From assembly GCA_002270565.1 (NCBI GenBank), contig NQMI01000065.1, forward strand, positions 128,921 to 192,920: a DNA stretch of 64,000 nucleotides, in the 5' to 3' direction. Positions 20,144 to 32,434 of the stretch are shown here, piece by piece; the stretch's first letter is position 1, and each line of letters opens with the position of its first letter. This stretch comes from Stenocarpella maydis. Lineage: Eukaryota; Ascomycota; Sordariomycetes; Diaporthales; Diaporthaceae. The notes below the pieces were generated by a model. That model saw nothing but the letters and a program-made list of their open reading frames with translations, did not search any database and was not told the DNA's origin. The position numbers and the translations under genes are program-made.

Positions 20144-21323
20144 ATGGCTTCATCACCGGAAAATACAGTCGCCTTCATTGGTTCGTATGGCCCCGTTCGG
20201 CCCAACTTTCCAAGTTTTGTGTCTGACGGCAGGATTGCTCACCGGGCCTCCAAACAACAGGCATCGGCGTCATGGGATATCCGATGGCAAAGAACCTACG
20301 ACAGGGCCTGGACGCTACAACGACCCTGCTGGTCTGTGATGTCAGCAAGGAAGCCCTGGAGCGCTTCCAGGCCGAGACGGTGGGCAAGGGGCCGGTCGAG
20401 ATCGTCGAGAACGGTTTCGAGGCGGCAAAGGCAGCTGTAAGTAGTCGTCGTGGTTGTCGTGGGCGTCGTGTGTGAAGAACCCCCCCCCTAGGGGTACTTA
20501 GGGACCAATAACAAGAACCGCGGCTGACAGCCCACCCCTCACGCAGGACACGGTCATCACCATGCTCCCGGACTCGGAGGTGGTCAAGAAGGTCTACCTC
20601 GACCCCGAGACCGGCATCCTCGCCGGCGCAGCAGCATCATCATCATCATCACCGCCACCGGGAGGCAAGCTCATAATGGAGTGCGGCACGATCGAGACCG
20701 ACACGGTCCTCCAGGTCGCCAGGGCCGCACAGTGCACCCCCGGCGTCACCTTCCTCGACGCGCCCGTGTCTGGCGGCCCCATGGGCGCCGAGGCAGGGAC
20801 CCTAACCTTCATGGTGGGCTGCGCGCCGGCCTCGGCCGCGTCGGCCTTCCCCCTCGCGAGGTCCCACCTCGCCCACATGGGCAGCGAGCGCAGCATCTTC
20901 CTCTGCGGGGACGTGGGCGCCGGCACGGCCTTCAAGGTAATCAACAACTACCTGTCCGCCATAACCTCGCTGGCGGCGTCCGAGGCGCTCAACATCGGGG
21001 TCAAGGCCGGGCTGGACCCGCGGCTGCTGACCGAGGTGATCAACGCGAGCGGGGGCCAGTGCTGGGTGACGAGCAGGAGCAACCCGGTGCCCGGGGTGCA
21101 GGAGGGCGTGCCCAGCAGCAGGGGCTACGAGGGCGGGTTCCGGATCGAGCTGTGCGCAAAGGTGCTGGGGATGGGGTCGCGGCTGGCGGGCATGGTCGGG
21201 GCGCGGACGGTGCTTGACGGGCCGGCGATGGGGGCGTTTGAGGAGGCCATGGGGGATGAGAGGTACAAGGGGAAGGACGCGAGGGTGGTGTATAAGTGGC
21301 TGAACGAGAGCGAGAGGAAGTAG
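20144..21323 (+). CDS. 3-hydroxyisobutyrate dehydrogenase-like (beta-hydroxyacid dehydrogenase) protein
   Basis: An NAD(P)-dependent beta-hydroxyacid dehydrogenase of the HIBADH/6PGDH type, which oxidises a 3-hydroxyacid to its semialdehyde; the exact substrate is undetermined. Exons: 20144-20180, 20261-20436, 20547-21323; introns are 80 and 110 nt (GTTCGT..ACAG, GTAAGT..GCAG). Product 329 residues. The first intron splits the Rossmann motif VAFIGIGVMGYPMAKNL, which is complete only after splicing (GxGxxG at 13-18). Other hallmarks: TMLPDSEVVKKVYL, substrate-site FLDAPVSGGPMGAEAGTL (DAPVSGG about 142-148), and catalytic-lysine segment GAGTAFKVINNYLSA (Lys about 201). A Ser-run (SSSSSPPPGG), encoded by TCA repeats, interrupts the usual loop before KLIMECGTI. 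No mitochondrial presequence is seen, so it is probably cytosolic or peroxisomal rather than the classic valine-pathway enzyme. Confidence 0.9.
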
Positions 21324-22759
21324 CTGTGCTCTGGCTGGAGACAGGACCATCGCTACTTGCACACAAATGCCGGGCTGCAGATGTGAAGCCGGACAGCCCG
21401 GGGCGATATGCGAGGTGTTTTGATATCCTGAGTAGTACGGTTTTTGTATTTAGCCTCCACTTTCCTGGGCAGTCTGATCACTACCTAGCAGCCGAGGTAG
21501 TCTGTCTGGATGCCTGGTGATGCAGTGTTAGTGCCATGACAAGTGGAACTCTTGGGGTTGATGTGAGACATGACTCCACACGAAACCCGGTATCAAGCGT
21601 TTGGTGTATAATGGCCAAGCCAGGCATGCAGCGGAGAGAGCCGCACAGAAGGGCTGTGGGGTGGCTTTTGCAGTCAATTGCTTTACCCGGATGCTTAAGT
21701 ACTTAGTATGTCCAAATCTCGCCAGTGGGGCCACGCTAATAAGCCAGCTTGCCGTTGTGTTGCGCGGGTCCGGCTGATGGGGACGCACATGTGGCCGTGG
21801 CACAAGATAGTGTGCATTAGCAAACCAGCTGTTGACTATTGCTACACCCTGGCATTTCGGGCTTGTTCTTGATAGGCTCATGGCCCCGGAGGTCCGCGAC
21901 CATGTTGGGTTGCTCGCTGTAGCAGTCAGACACGGACCACACGTTCGTGGGCAGCAGAGTATGGGAGTATATATGCCCCAGCCTTCTACATACTGTATAT
22001 ATAGTTTGTATATGTACTTCCTTTCGGATCCTGTGCCCCGGTATCGCGACATGTGGATTTGAATGCTGGATGGTTACGTGTAGTTGGTTAGTGGTATCCA
22101 TGCATCCGCTGGCAGTACAAATGAACACGCGACATGCAAGTCATCGCAGCAAAACAGGTGCGTGCGCCTTGGCCCTGCCACCGTCTGTGGGTTCGACAGG
22201 GGAGAACATTAAAACACGACCGGGTCTGAGTTCATCTGATAACAGAGTGGGTGAAAGACGAAAACGAAAACGAAAACAAAAACAAAAACACCAATCCCGA
22301 GAAATCAAGAGGAGCCCTAGGGGAAGGGAAGGGGGGGGGGAAAAGAAAAAAAAAAAGAGATGCACCAAACCGTTGCCCACCCTGTTTCACCAGCGGGAAG
22401 GGGCGGGCCGTTCCAGCCCAGCTCAGACCAAGAGCGGGAAACCAATTCCCTCCGCAGCTGCCCAAAGCGGGCAGGGCTGCCCTGGCGGCCACCACATCCC
22501 CGTCCAGGGCGCTGATCAATTGCCCGACCCGCACCTCCTTTGCTTGACCGGTACACGCAGCATGGCCAATTGACCTTGGAAGTGCACATGTTCAGTTTCA
22601 GTCAGCCCCCGATTGACGTGTGAGAAGAGGAAGGGGAGAAGGGAAGGAGCAAAACAGATGCTACGAGACACACAGACAGAGAGAAGATGCAAGAGAGAAA
22701 AGTCAGCGGGTATGGTATTGCTGGTAGTGCTCGTGGTTGCTGCTGCCAGGCACGACACA

Positions 22760-22794
<35 letters not shown>

Positions 22795-23285
22795 GCCCTT
22801 TTTTCCTTTTTCTTTTCTTGCTTTCCGTCTCTCTCTCTGGTCTGTTCTTGTCACTTCCCACCAGACCCCCACTTCTTCAACCAGCACCCGTTCCGAACCC
22901 AAACTTCCTTCCCTGGCAGCCTTACTCTGAACCTGCCTGCCTGCCGTCCAACCCGAGGCTGCCGGATGCACCTTCCCTTTAGCTGCCGTGCATCGCCCCT
23001 GCCCCTGCCCGTTTTCTTGGCTGCATCCGTAGCTCATCGTCTCTCTCTCTCGCTCACACAACACGCATACACACGCTCTCTCGAGGACCACAACAAGAAG
23101 CTGCCATAGCAAGCTTCTTAGCACGCTCGTTTCCCTCCTTGCACCCTCCACCCTCCACCCTCCAACCTCGCCCCTCCTCCTCGTCACAACCACGCATCCT
23201 TTCTTCCCCTCCGCCCCCCTCCTCCCCCCGTTGCACCTCGGCTCTCCTGGCCGTGCTCTCCCTCTCCCGCCCCTGTCGCCTTGAG
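21324..23285. other. Intergenic / long pyrimidine-rich leader
   Basis: No gene supported. A GAAAAC/AAAAAC repeat occurs at 22258-22290. From about 22755 to the next start the plus strand is strongly C/T-rich with TTTTC tracts, as in promoters and long 5' leaders of fungal genes. Confidence 0.6.
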
Positions 23286-24857
23286 ATGAGGGGCAACACC
23301 GTCGCGGACACTTGGGCACGAATACCTGGCCTCTCATCATACTGGTGCCTGCAGATCCAATGGCGCATCGACGAAGACGTCGTCGCTGCTCTCACCGAGC
23401 CCCGCTATCCTGTTCCTGACGAGAGCCTCGACACCATCATCCTCGTCCAGACCATCTACCTCCTGCAGCTCTTCCTGCACCTGCACGAGTTCGACCCTTG
23501 CATCAAGGAGGGGGACCCGGACGAGGAGCTCATCCGCCTGTTTCAGGATAACCTCGCCCGCGAGTTCAATGCCTCGTACGGCGCTCCCCATGCCCGCCTG
23601 GACAGAGGGCCCTGTCCGGACGGTGAGGCCCTCGAGCGCGTCGTGCGCGGCCTGATGCTCGCCCAGAGGGAGGCAGGCCAGCAGCAGCCCGAGCCCGAGC
23701 CCGAGAGCTCCCGCTCCTCCCACTCCGGCTCGCCCGGCTCTACCAAGTCCAGGCTGCAGCAGCTTGTCGTCCAGCTCGTCGCCGAGCTCAACAAGCCCGT
23801 CTATATGCACAAGTCCCGCTACGAAGAGGCACATGGTCCCCGCACCGACGAGACCTGGGCTGCGCGCTTCGCGACGCGCATCATCCAGTGGCGCTTCCAC
23901 ATGCGCAACCCAATGGTCCAGCGAGCCTTAAGAGAGCAGGTCATCCGCGTGGTTGAGGACGCCCACGCCCTGGACGAGGAGGGCCTCGAGGTCTATCGCA
24001 TGCTGAGGACAGCCGCGCCTGGCTTCATCCACGTCATCACCCCCCTGCAGCCCCAACTGCAGCCCCAACTGCAGCCCGCCCTGCGCCAGCCGAACCCGGC
24101 CCAGCCGCCCTCGCATCAGCACCAGAGGTCCATCAGCAGCGGGGGCATGAAGATGCAGCACATCCTGGCCTCGCCGCTGCCGCAGACTCCCGACCAGACC
24201 CCGTCGGCGGCGTCTTCGGCCACGCCTCGTACGCCCTTGTTCCCCCGAAACTTCCAGGTCGCGGTGCCGCCGCGACCACCGTCATCATCACATCACCAAG
24301 GCGACAGCGCTACCAACAAGAGGGCCTCGGCACACGACATGCCCTACCCGACCGCGAAGCGACAACGATCGGCACAAGCCCAAGACGCAGACGAAGCCGA
24401 CGGCCCGTATCCCGAACCAAAGAGAGAGCCACGGGCGGCAGACCACGGGAAACCCCCGGGAGAGATTCCCATACGGACCGGACAGGCGGGCGACGCGGCG
24501 GGGCCCCCACAGCCAGTCCGGGCCGAGGACGCGAATGTCCTCCAGCGCATACTGGACAGTGTCACTGGGCTTCACCAAAGGATGGAAGGGCTGCATCGGG
24601 ACCTGAGCCGGAGGTTCGACGCGCTGGACGATCGACTGCGGCGGCTGGAGGACTTTGTCACGGTGAGGCAATGCTTTCCTTGCCCTCTCGGGGTTTCATC
24701 CCTTTTAAGGCGGCGCCATGGCGCATCAGGGACCAGGCCGTGCTGTCTTCTAAGACATGTCTTTTGGCGCTAGTGCGCGACTCCAAAACAATACTAGCGT
24801 TGATGAGAAGTCCAACTAACTTGGCAATCTTTGGGGGGGCGGAAGGATCCAGAGTAG
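23286..24857 (+). CDS. Hypothetical protein with Pro/Gln-rich linker and C-terminal coiled coil
   Basis: I do not recognise the function. The first ATG of the long open frame is 23286 (MRGNTVADTWARIPGLSS). Residues 1-95 are helical and hydrophobic-patterned (SLDTIILVQTIYLLQLFLHL), 140-245 form a second helical block (MQ-free, WRFHMRNPMVQRALREQVIR), 250-380 are low complexity with LQPQ repeats and Ser/Pro/His runs, and about 425-458 form a coiled coil (LQRILDSVTGLHQRMEG, LRRLEDFVT). Directly after the coiled coil is GTGAGG (24663). I propose a 183-nt intron with branch AACTAAC and an ending at GGAAG, followed by DPE-stop at 24846-24857 (462 residues). Reading through instead gives a Cys-rich tail ending at 24773 (495 residues). 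The basic PTAKRQRSAQ segment could be a nuclear signal, and the overall look is of a nuclear regulatory or scaffold protein. Confidence 0.6.
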
Positions 24858-26417
24858 TCACAGGACCGATCCCAAGTCATAGTCTTCACAGGGCCGCTGC
24901 GTCGCGGTCGAGCGATAGGGTACACCCAGGTCCCACTGCACAGGGCCCGGACAAGAGCCCGGGCCCATGGTTTGCGGCCCGCAAGGGCCTTTCAGGTGCA
25001 GAGAGGGTTGGGTCGGGTAAGAGAAACACCACACTCGGCCTGGCCCCCTTGTCTTGATGGGAGCAGGCCGGGGTCAGTGGGCGGCCGGTGACAACCACGG
25101 CGGAGTATGGAGTGCAACAGCCAGTCCCTTCCAGCGCACCGGACATGATTTAGATTCCGGACGCGGCGCCACATGGCTTGTCCTAGAGTGCCAGGCGCTC
25201 CACATCGCCGGGAAGAAGACCAGCGTTGCCGAAAGGGAAAGAAAAAGGGTAGCTACCTACATAAAATGGCATCACATCGGGCCCAGCCGCTTTTGGTTGG
25301 CATATGCATACAAATATATGCAGACAAACCAGGCAGGCTGCCTTGGCCCAGAATAAGCTTCGCTAATTTTGCTCCTGGCAGAGCAGGAATTTGATGCTTG
25401 CCTCTGCGGGGCAAGGAGAAGAAAAGGGATATGTCGCGGGACCGAGCGCGCCGAACGCTATGTGACACGATCATTACTAGCCACTTATCAGCCTCGTCTT
25501 TACAAGCAGCGCAAAACAGAAGTTCCTCACCTGCTGGCGGCGCCGCGGCGGTGGCTTGACAAAGAGATTGCCGAGCTGTCGGGTTCTGGGTGTTTTCGCT
25601 GCTGGGGCCTAGATACCCTCGACGTGCGACCATCCTATCGTATTTATCCCTCCAGGTGTCATTAATTGTGGACCTGTACGCCTTATTGAGGAGAATTATC
25701 TCTCTGTCTTGCCGGATCGTCGCCGTGTATCCTATGATTGGTTAGGGCGCTGCGGTGCGTACAGCGATGAAGCCGGACTATTTTTTTTTGGTCACCCAGA
25801 TAGCTTATGTCAAGTCATCCTGCAGTGTTTGATCTGAACTTTTTTGATAGTTGGGAAAAAGCACGACTCCAAGAAGGAGGAAGGGGGGGGACGTGGTGGC
25901 CCGACCTTATATCACCCACCACCACCACCCCCTTTTTGCGACAGGCGTGGCTTGGCAATTCTCCCCCCCCCCCTCAGAAAAAAAGGCTTACCTCGGTCCA
26001 TATATCGTAGATAGTAAGTATCAGTCGAGACCGCCACTTTAGCCAGGGCGATATCGCGAACGAGATGATACCGTTTTGAACGTCATGATACTCGAGGTGG
26101 TATTGTGCTGGAGAATGTGACTCTGGGCAGGTGCATGATGGTTCTACAAGGCACGTGGCACAAAGGTAACCAGCTAGAGGTCATCGGAGGTCATTAGGTG
26201 GTGGGTCGCTGCGCAGGGTCACACCCGATGGGACCCATATCCTCACAGGTGGTGCAGCCTGCAGCTGGGGCTATATATGGCGCGGTCTTTTTCCATACAT
26301 CTATACCGAGAGCCGCAATAGTGTCACGAGCCATGACGCCAGCAGGACGGATTTATTTTGTCTGCGCAGGTTTGCTGTGGGGAAGGGGGTGTGACTAAGG
26401 TGTGTTGGCGGTTTTCT

Positions 26418-26486
26418 TTCTTCTTCTTCTTCTTCTTCTTCTTCTTCTTCTTCTTCTTCTTCTTCTTCTTCTTCTTCTTCTTCTTC
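26418..26486. repeat. (TTC)23 / (GAA)23 trinucleotide tract
   Basis: Sixty-nine bases of uninterrupted TTC units in intergenic DNA. A homopurine-homopyrimidine mirror tract of this length can form triplex DNA. Confidence 0.95.
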
Positions 26487-28563
26487 ATTTTGTTTTTGCT
26501 TGCCCTCAAATGCTCATGGTGCCATGGGACATGTTGCGTCTATAATATCCTCGCGATATAAATGCCCCCCCACCTTGGAATGTCAGGGTGTGGACGGGGT
26601 CCTCGTCCTTAGTCGACTACTAATATTGCGCCAAGACGATGGCGCGAGGAGAGACCTGACTTGGGTGATATCGATGAGATATGGCCGCTATAGTATGTGC
26701 GAGTAAGATGATGGTCACCCCCCAATTTCACAGTCGCATTGAGTTCGTATATTTCCTTATAGTGTGTACCCCGTGGGAGTGTTAATCCTTTCGAGGTGGG
26801 AGGGAAGAAGCTTTATTAATGTTTACTGGTGGTTGAATCGGCTCAAGAATTGTCTCGCCCAGCTCGGGGCCGGCCACCCTCACTCATTGAACTGTCAGCG
26901 CCAGTGACATTCCGACGGCCGGCTTGGCAGAGTTGAGACGAGGATATGGGGCTTAATATCAGATTATCCATTTGTACCACGCCAGGCGAATAGACAGCCG
27001 TCTCCAAGACTGTGGGACTGTGCAGGGCTTGCATGAGTGGTCTCCCCGCCGCCGCTAAATAAACAACACAGTTGGGAGCAAAACTGATTCAAAAACAAAA
27101 AATGTCAAAGCTGTCTCTACAGCGACAAGAGCCGCTCCAGCTCCACCTGAACCCTGCGCGCAGGGCCGGCCCCGCGTGGCCGTCTGTCTCCCTGCCGTGC
27201 TCCCGCGTGGTTCTGCGTCCTCGACGGGATGGACGACATTGCGGCGCCGTGGCCTTGCTCCTGGCTCTGTGGCCCCTCCGCCGGAACGCGTCCGTCGCCG
27301 CGGCTGCTAATGATCCTCACCACTGCCGTCCCCACATCGTCATCTCCAGAGACCACAGCGCGTCGTCCTCCTCGCCGACGCGTCCTCGACACTCGTGTGG
27401 CGTTTTGTGGATCACCTCCGTCATCCTTACAGACCCGGTGTTGCCGTGACTAGCTGGTCCCCATCCTTGAAAACCTCCCCGGCCTCGGATCCCTACAGTG
27501 TCGGTTATTAGAAATGGCCACCTGGGACCTTGGCCTTCTGGCCTTCGGCAGATGTGTCCCTGGCAGACTCGCGGGTGTTCGGGGGCAACGTGTGCGTAAT
27601 TTGATTCCCACCCTCGAGGGGGCATTTATGTGGCACTCGAGCGTGTTGCCAGGGTGCCAAATTGTGTAATCCTCGACAGGCACATGTGACGGTGTGTAAA
27701 GAGCTTCCCCTGCGGTCTTTGATTTGAAGTATACAGGCCAGCACCACTTCGCACATCTCCATTCACCACAGGACCAACCTTGGAAACCGCCATGGTCGGA
27801 TACATGCGCAATTGCAGCATTGTTGGTTATGATTATCGCGAAGTGCCACGAGTACTACATGATTACCGGTATTCCTCCCGCATCCGGCCACGCTCGACCT
27901 GATGGTAAGAAATGGTCCGTATGGCTCGGCGGGAAGGGTGTCTTGTATAACCGAACCTTGAGTGAACAATAAATTGTATTGCCAAGGACCAATACACTGT
28001 TCGCACCCAGTCTCCAGGTCAGGCAGGGCCTTTAGAGGTGAAGAGCACACATTGACTGTCGACTTTTACTCATGATGAATAGCGGGAGCGCGCGGTTGAG
28101 CTAAGCTCAACAGGCGTGCACATACACTACTAGTACAGCCTTCCTTGCCCTCATGCCTGACGGCTCACCTGAGCGTCTTGGGGCGTGTCTGCCATGCCTG
28201 GCGTGTTCCGACGTGCCTGAACCCACCCTGATGCAATCCATCCCCTCCAACGTCGACAAGATGCCAGCCTCGCTAGATGGAGCAAGAAATGGCCCAAAGC
28301 CATAAAAGCAGGGCAGCGTCTTTATGCATGACAAGGAACGTTCCTTGGGGGACGATTCGATGTAATTACCAGAGCCCAGTGACGATGGCCCCCCAAAACC
28401 TCCAGGCGATGGTTCATTATTGGCTACCCGAAAGGAAGGGCTCTATGGCACACTGTACGGTATACCACACGAGACAGGTTTACATACAACTGGACGGACA
28501 CATAGACGATAGAGGAGAAGAGGGAGCGCAAGGCCGCAGATTTTAGAAGAAAAAAAAGGTTAT

Positions 28564-28682
28564 AAAAAGGGGGGGGGGAGCAGAAGGCACAGGGTTGAAC
28601 CCGCGACCCTGAGGTGCCATTATAGTAGTGCCGTAGGTCCTTATTCCCAAGTCGGGTGGTTTACAGCTGCACTAGGCACCCC
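28564..28682 (-). repeat. tRNA/SINE-like element (degenerate)
   Basis: On the minus strand an A-box-like TAGTGCAGCTGTAAACC is followed about 70 bases later by a B-box-like GGGTTCAACCC and then a T-run terminator. Arms GCACTAGGCACC (28669-28680) and GGTGCC..TAGTGC (28613-28631) pair with a 7-base bulge. No proper acceptor or T stem forms, so it is not a working tRNA gene; a tRNA-derived SINE relic is the best guess. Confidence 0.3.
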
Positions 28683-30578
28683 TAGATTGCTCAGATGTTG
28701 AGAGTCGGGGCGTTGGGCAGGTTTATAAAAAGGCTTTTCGTCTGAGTGGGTGTGGGTGTGTTTTCCCCGTCGAGCCTGATCCTACGCGACGTCCCGTTCC
28801 AGCCCCTCCCCCCCCCCCCCGCCCTCAATAAAAAAAAAAAAAAAACAAATCCGGACAGGTCCCCGCCGGGACCAAAGCCGTCTCGCAGTGCTGGCGCGAC
28901 TGCATCCCCAGGCCGCGATGGCGCCGGGGATTACCTAGGCAGGTGACAAGAGACAACCGCAATCAAACCCAATCCTGGCTGATATACTACTGGAATTCCT
29001 CTTCTTAGGTAAGCAATAACGAGAGTGGTCAAAGCCGTCGCTGAGGGCATCGCGGAGTGGAGAGCCGGCAAACGGCGTGCTGGTAGGCTTCACGCAGGAC
29101 CACGCCGTGCCGGCCCCCCGCCTGAACCTAGGCAACGTCTCCCTCGCCCAGCCGGGCGGCCGAGGTGAAGAGGCTCACTGGTGGGGCCGGGGGCGCGGAC
29201 CATATATCACTGAGGTCGGGGCCGCGCCGGCGCTGCAGGCCTCGCTCGGTTGCCATTGGGCTTGATGGGCTTGAATTTCTTGCCATCGGCCACATCACAG
29301 ACCCTGATCCGCCCGGCGCTGCCACGTATCTCGAGGCTCGCCAAGGTGCGGCGTTGCTGGCGCTGGGTATGTAGGCACGCTTTCCTCCGTGGTGCGGCGG
29401 CTGGGTCACGGGTGCAGCTCCAGGACATGCTGGCGTGTCTGGAGGCCAATGGTGTATACCTGATCATCAATAGAGTCTTTGAATTCTAGCGGTTGGCGGA
29501 GGCGTACAAGTATCTTTGGCCCGCGGTGCATACTGCGAAGGTGGTCCTTCGCCTATCTTGGTGTGGTCAAGAGGGAGTGGCCAACACGAGCTGCTCTTTG
29601 CCGTGTTTTCCCAAGCAAGTATGTCAGTCTTGAATGGATCTTCATGTCAGCCAGAGGCCTCCACCTTCATTGCGAAGTATGCCTTTCCAGTCCACATTGT
29701 TGTGCTCAATGGCTGTGATGCGAGTTTGCCAAACTTCCACCAGAACCTCGCCTGCGTGTAGAACTTTGAATGTTGCAAACCCGCGCATGTTGTCGATGAA
29801 TCGCAGTCTGAAGCGTATTTATTTGGTGAAACTGGCAAGCATGTTACAGGGAATCAGTATCTTGAACCCGAGTTCCATCAATTAATATATGCATGGCGAT
29901 CGGTCGAAGAGAAGCAGATTTGAAGTGAAGTCGGGCTGGAAATAGAATAGAGTTCAGATGTGACAGGCCTGCAGGGATATGAAACTGGACAGGGCTATAT
30001 AATATGGCTTGAGAGGCCTATATCAAGCGTTACTGCATATTGGATGGTAAAGATGGGGCTCTTCTGTATCAAAAGTTAGTCTGGGGGCTACGGCCCAGAC
30101 TCGCCCTCATCAGCACATATCCTGTGATGTGCTCCGGATGAACGCAAAGCGCCAACATTGCAATTCACTTTACCCACCCTTTTTTTCTCTGACAGCTGAA
30201 CAGGTGATAAAGCACATATAAGACTTTCCAGAGGGACAGAGGAACGTCCGCCACCACGCCATAATCAGCCACGCATGTCGTGAGTCAGGGACCCCTGGGT
30301 TCCCCAGCCTTCTGGAGAGTAAGGAGAAAAGAAGATCTAGAATGTCGGTTACCGGCATACCGCGTAGTATACATTACCATCGTACTAAAAAAAAAAAAGC
30401 GAGGTGGGACTCGTCTGTTTGAGAGAGTTCTTGGAACCTGGGAATATGCTCTTGGTTTTTTCTGGCATTATTAACGACGATCGGACTCCCTGGTTTGGGA
30501 TCTAGCCGTCTCGTGCTACCATGCAAGCCCGTCCAATCTATATGACATGGACTCACTCAAGGCATCGTCGCGCACCAG

Positions 30579-30584
30579 TATAAG
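30579..30584 (+). promoter_or_regulatory. TATA-like box of the small secreted protein gene
   Basis: TATAAG about 135 bases before the start codon, followed by a CA-rich, G-poor leader (30618-30718) typical of fungal 5' UTRs. Confidence 0.45.
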
Positions 30585-30718
30585 AACCCCCCCATTCGGT
30601 CTCTTACATCTCGAATCCGCACACACACACAAGCACAAGCTCATCATCCAAAACCTACAACAACTCAACCAAGACAAACAGGGCGGTTCAATAACCACCC
30701 AACCTCGCCACCACCACC

Positions 30719-30957
30719 ATGCAGTTCAGGCAATCCATGCTCGTCGTCCTCGCTGGACTGCTGTCTCTGACAGGTAAAAGCCCCACACCGGATCCCCCTA
30801 CCCGAGATATTACTGTGTTCTAAGGCTAACATTCTCCATTTTAAAAGTGGCCTGCAAAGATGCTCAGGGCAGCGACGGCGTCTGCAAGCCACCCAACTTC
30901 TGCTGCAAGGACGACAGCACGCAGTGCGTCTTTGACGACAGCTGCAGCAGCAAGTAA
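30719..30957 (+). CDS. Small secreted cysteine-rich protein (54 aa)
   Basis: Two exons, 30719-30773 and 30848-30957, with a 74-nt intron (donor GTAAAA, branch GCTAAC, acceptor AAAAG). Exon 1 encodes the signal peptide MQFRQSMLVVLAGLLSLT, and exon 2 begins VACKDAQGSDGVCKPPNFCC and ends in SCSSK. After a likely cut at the LSLTVA region the mature peptide is only about 34 residues with six cysteines in the pattern C-x9-C-x5-CC-x7-C-x5-C, which could form three disulfides. No known family is recognised; the size, signal, Cys density and isolated gene-poor setting are those of candidate effectors or small antimicrobial/surface peptides. That is inference, not demonstrated function. The gene has a TATAAG box and CA-rich leader. 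The neat in-phase splice that joins a signal peptide to a Cys-rich exon is the main evidence that it is real. Confidence 0.75.
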
Positions 30958-32370
30958 TCCCAAGTGGCTAGGTATCAGATTTCGATTAGTTTTTTATATT
31001 AAACCTTTATAAATGTCGGGGCACAGGGGTTGTTGGTTGCTAGGCTGTGGGGCCCTTGTCGATAAGGCACCCAACAGCCCCTGCTGCCTTCAAACAGCCC
31101 TCCTGCAGCCAACGCCTCCAGCGATAGCTTTCCTTTTTTCTTTAGGCAACTCTAAACGAAAATCAATGGATTTTACAGTCAACTTGTGCCTGTGTGCCAT
31201 TTCGACGTGGGGACCGTCTCAATAATATATAATTTAGTAAAAGTAATTAAAGGTTAAACAATATCATAGCGAAGTACAATAACAAAGCCCTTAATCGCCC
31301 ATTACAACCAGGGGATAAGATAGTATCTCATGCGCGATCAAGGACTCCGGCCGTGGGCAGATGGCGGAACAAACCCATCTCGCGGCGGCCGAACAGCTTA
31401 CCGGACGGGGGCCGAGCCCGGGGGGGAGGGGACCTTGTCCCGGCCGTGCGTTTTGAAAACGCCGGTCCGGGAGGCCGTTCGCGGTCCAATACCTGTCGGA
31501 GATGACGTACCCTTGTCCATGTGGCGCAAGATAAGCTTGAAGAATTCATTCATTAATTCATTTACTCAATCATTCTAGAAGTCGATCCCCAGGGCCTTCA
31601 TGTTCGATTTCTCCTCAGGCGTGACCCACAAAAGATATCCCCATGCCAGGCGGCCGAGCAGGGGAAGTTGGTCGAGCTAGCATCGCAGCCATGTCCGAGA
31701 CCGAAAGGCCTGGCGGCCGCCAGGTTCAATGCCTGGTCCTTTTTTCATCTCATGCGCCAGAGAGAGGGAGTGCCCACGAGAGTGGAAACCGAGGCACTGA
31801 CAACACACACACACATACACACACCTCATCATGCCGTCCGGAATGAGACGCACCTCGCAGCCGCCTGCATGCATGCCGCAGCGCCCCTCCTCGCTGCAGT
31901 CTCGAGCCCGGCGGCAAGCCAACACAAGACCTGCTGCCCTGTCAGCGAGGCCCCGACAAGACGACAAAGATACCGTACCCATAAAGGGCGTAAGCGCCTA
32001 CACTACAGACATCTTATTAGCGCATGAGGCCAGACGAGAAGGGCCGGGGCCCGGGGGCATATAACACGGCGGATATAGCGGACAGCCGACAGGGGTCTTC
32101 CCGTCCACGGGCGCCCGACGTGGCACGCGTTTGATTGGGAACCTTCATGCCCTTCTCTTTTCCCGTCTCTCCACCACCACCACGGCCAGTCTTGTGCGTA
32201 CCGCGAACAGCGCGCGGCATTTCGACCAGGTGGGGGGAGGGCGGCCCAGGGTATCGCAGTAGTTCAACTTCAAGCAGGGGCGCGCTGTGCATTCGAAGGA
32301 CGGGAGGTGGATGAGGTAGCAAGGTCGACTGTCCCACAGCGACGACGGCTCACATCACCACNATATATAC

Positions 32371-32434
<64 letters not shown>

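Larger units (their letters stand above)
24858..30718. other. Long gene-poor stretch
   Basis: Nearly 6 kb in which no reading frame shows a recognisable domain, sensible splice-linked exons or clear coding composition. It contains the (TTC)23 tract, a poly-A/C-rich segment near 28810-28847, a tRNA/SINE-like element at 28564-28682, and the promoter of the small secreted protein at its right end. Confidence 0.55.

Noticed and set aside
12494..21323. A possible secondary-metabolite cluster
   Set aside because: Although several oxidoreductases occur, no polyketide synthase, NRPS, terpene cyclase, transporter or pathway regulator is present.
22180..22215. GGGTTCGACAGG, a B-box-like match
   Set aside because: The T stem does not pair, and no A box lies upstream at tRNA spacing.
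22516..23340. A 274-codon minus-strand frame in the pyrimidine-rich leader
   Set aside because: The product is Lys/Arg/Glu-rich low complexity generated by the CT/TTTTC tracts; no ATG context or homology-like features.
26324..26561. Poly-Lys and poly-Phe frames across the TTC tract
   Set aside because: Trinucleotide repeat artefacts.
28935..29885. Several short overlapping frames on both strands, suspected pseudogene
   Set aside because: No frame holds a recognisable motif, and no splice arrangement joins them into a coherent protein.
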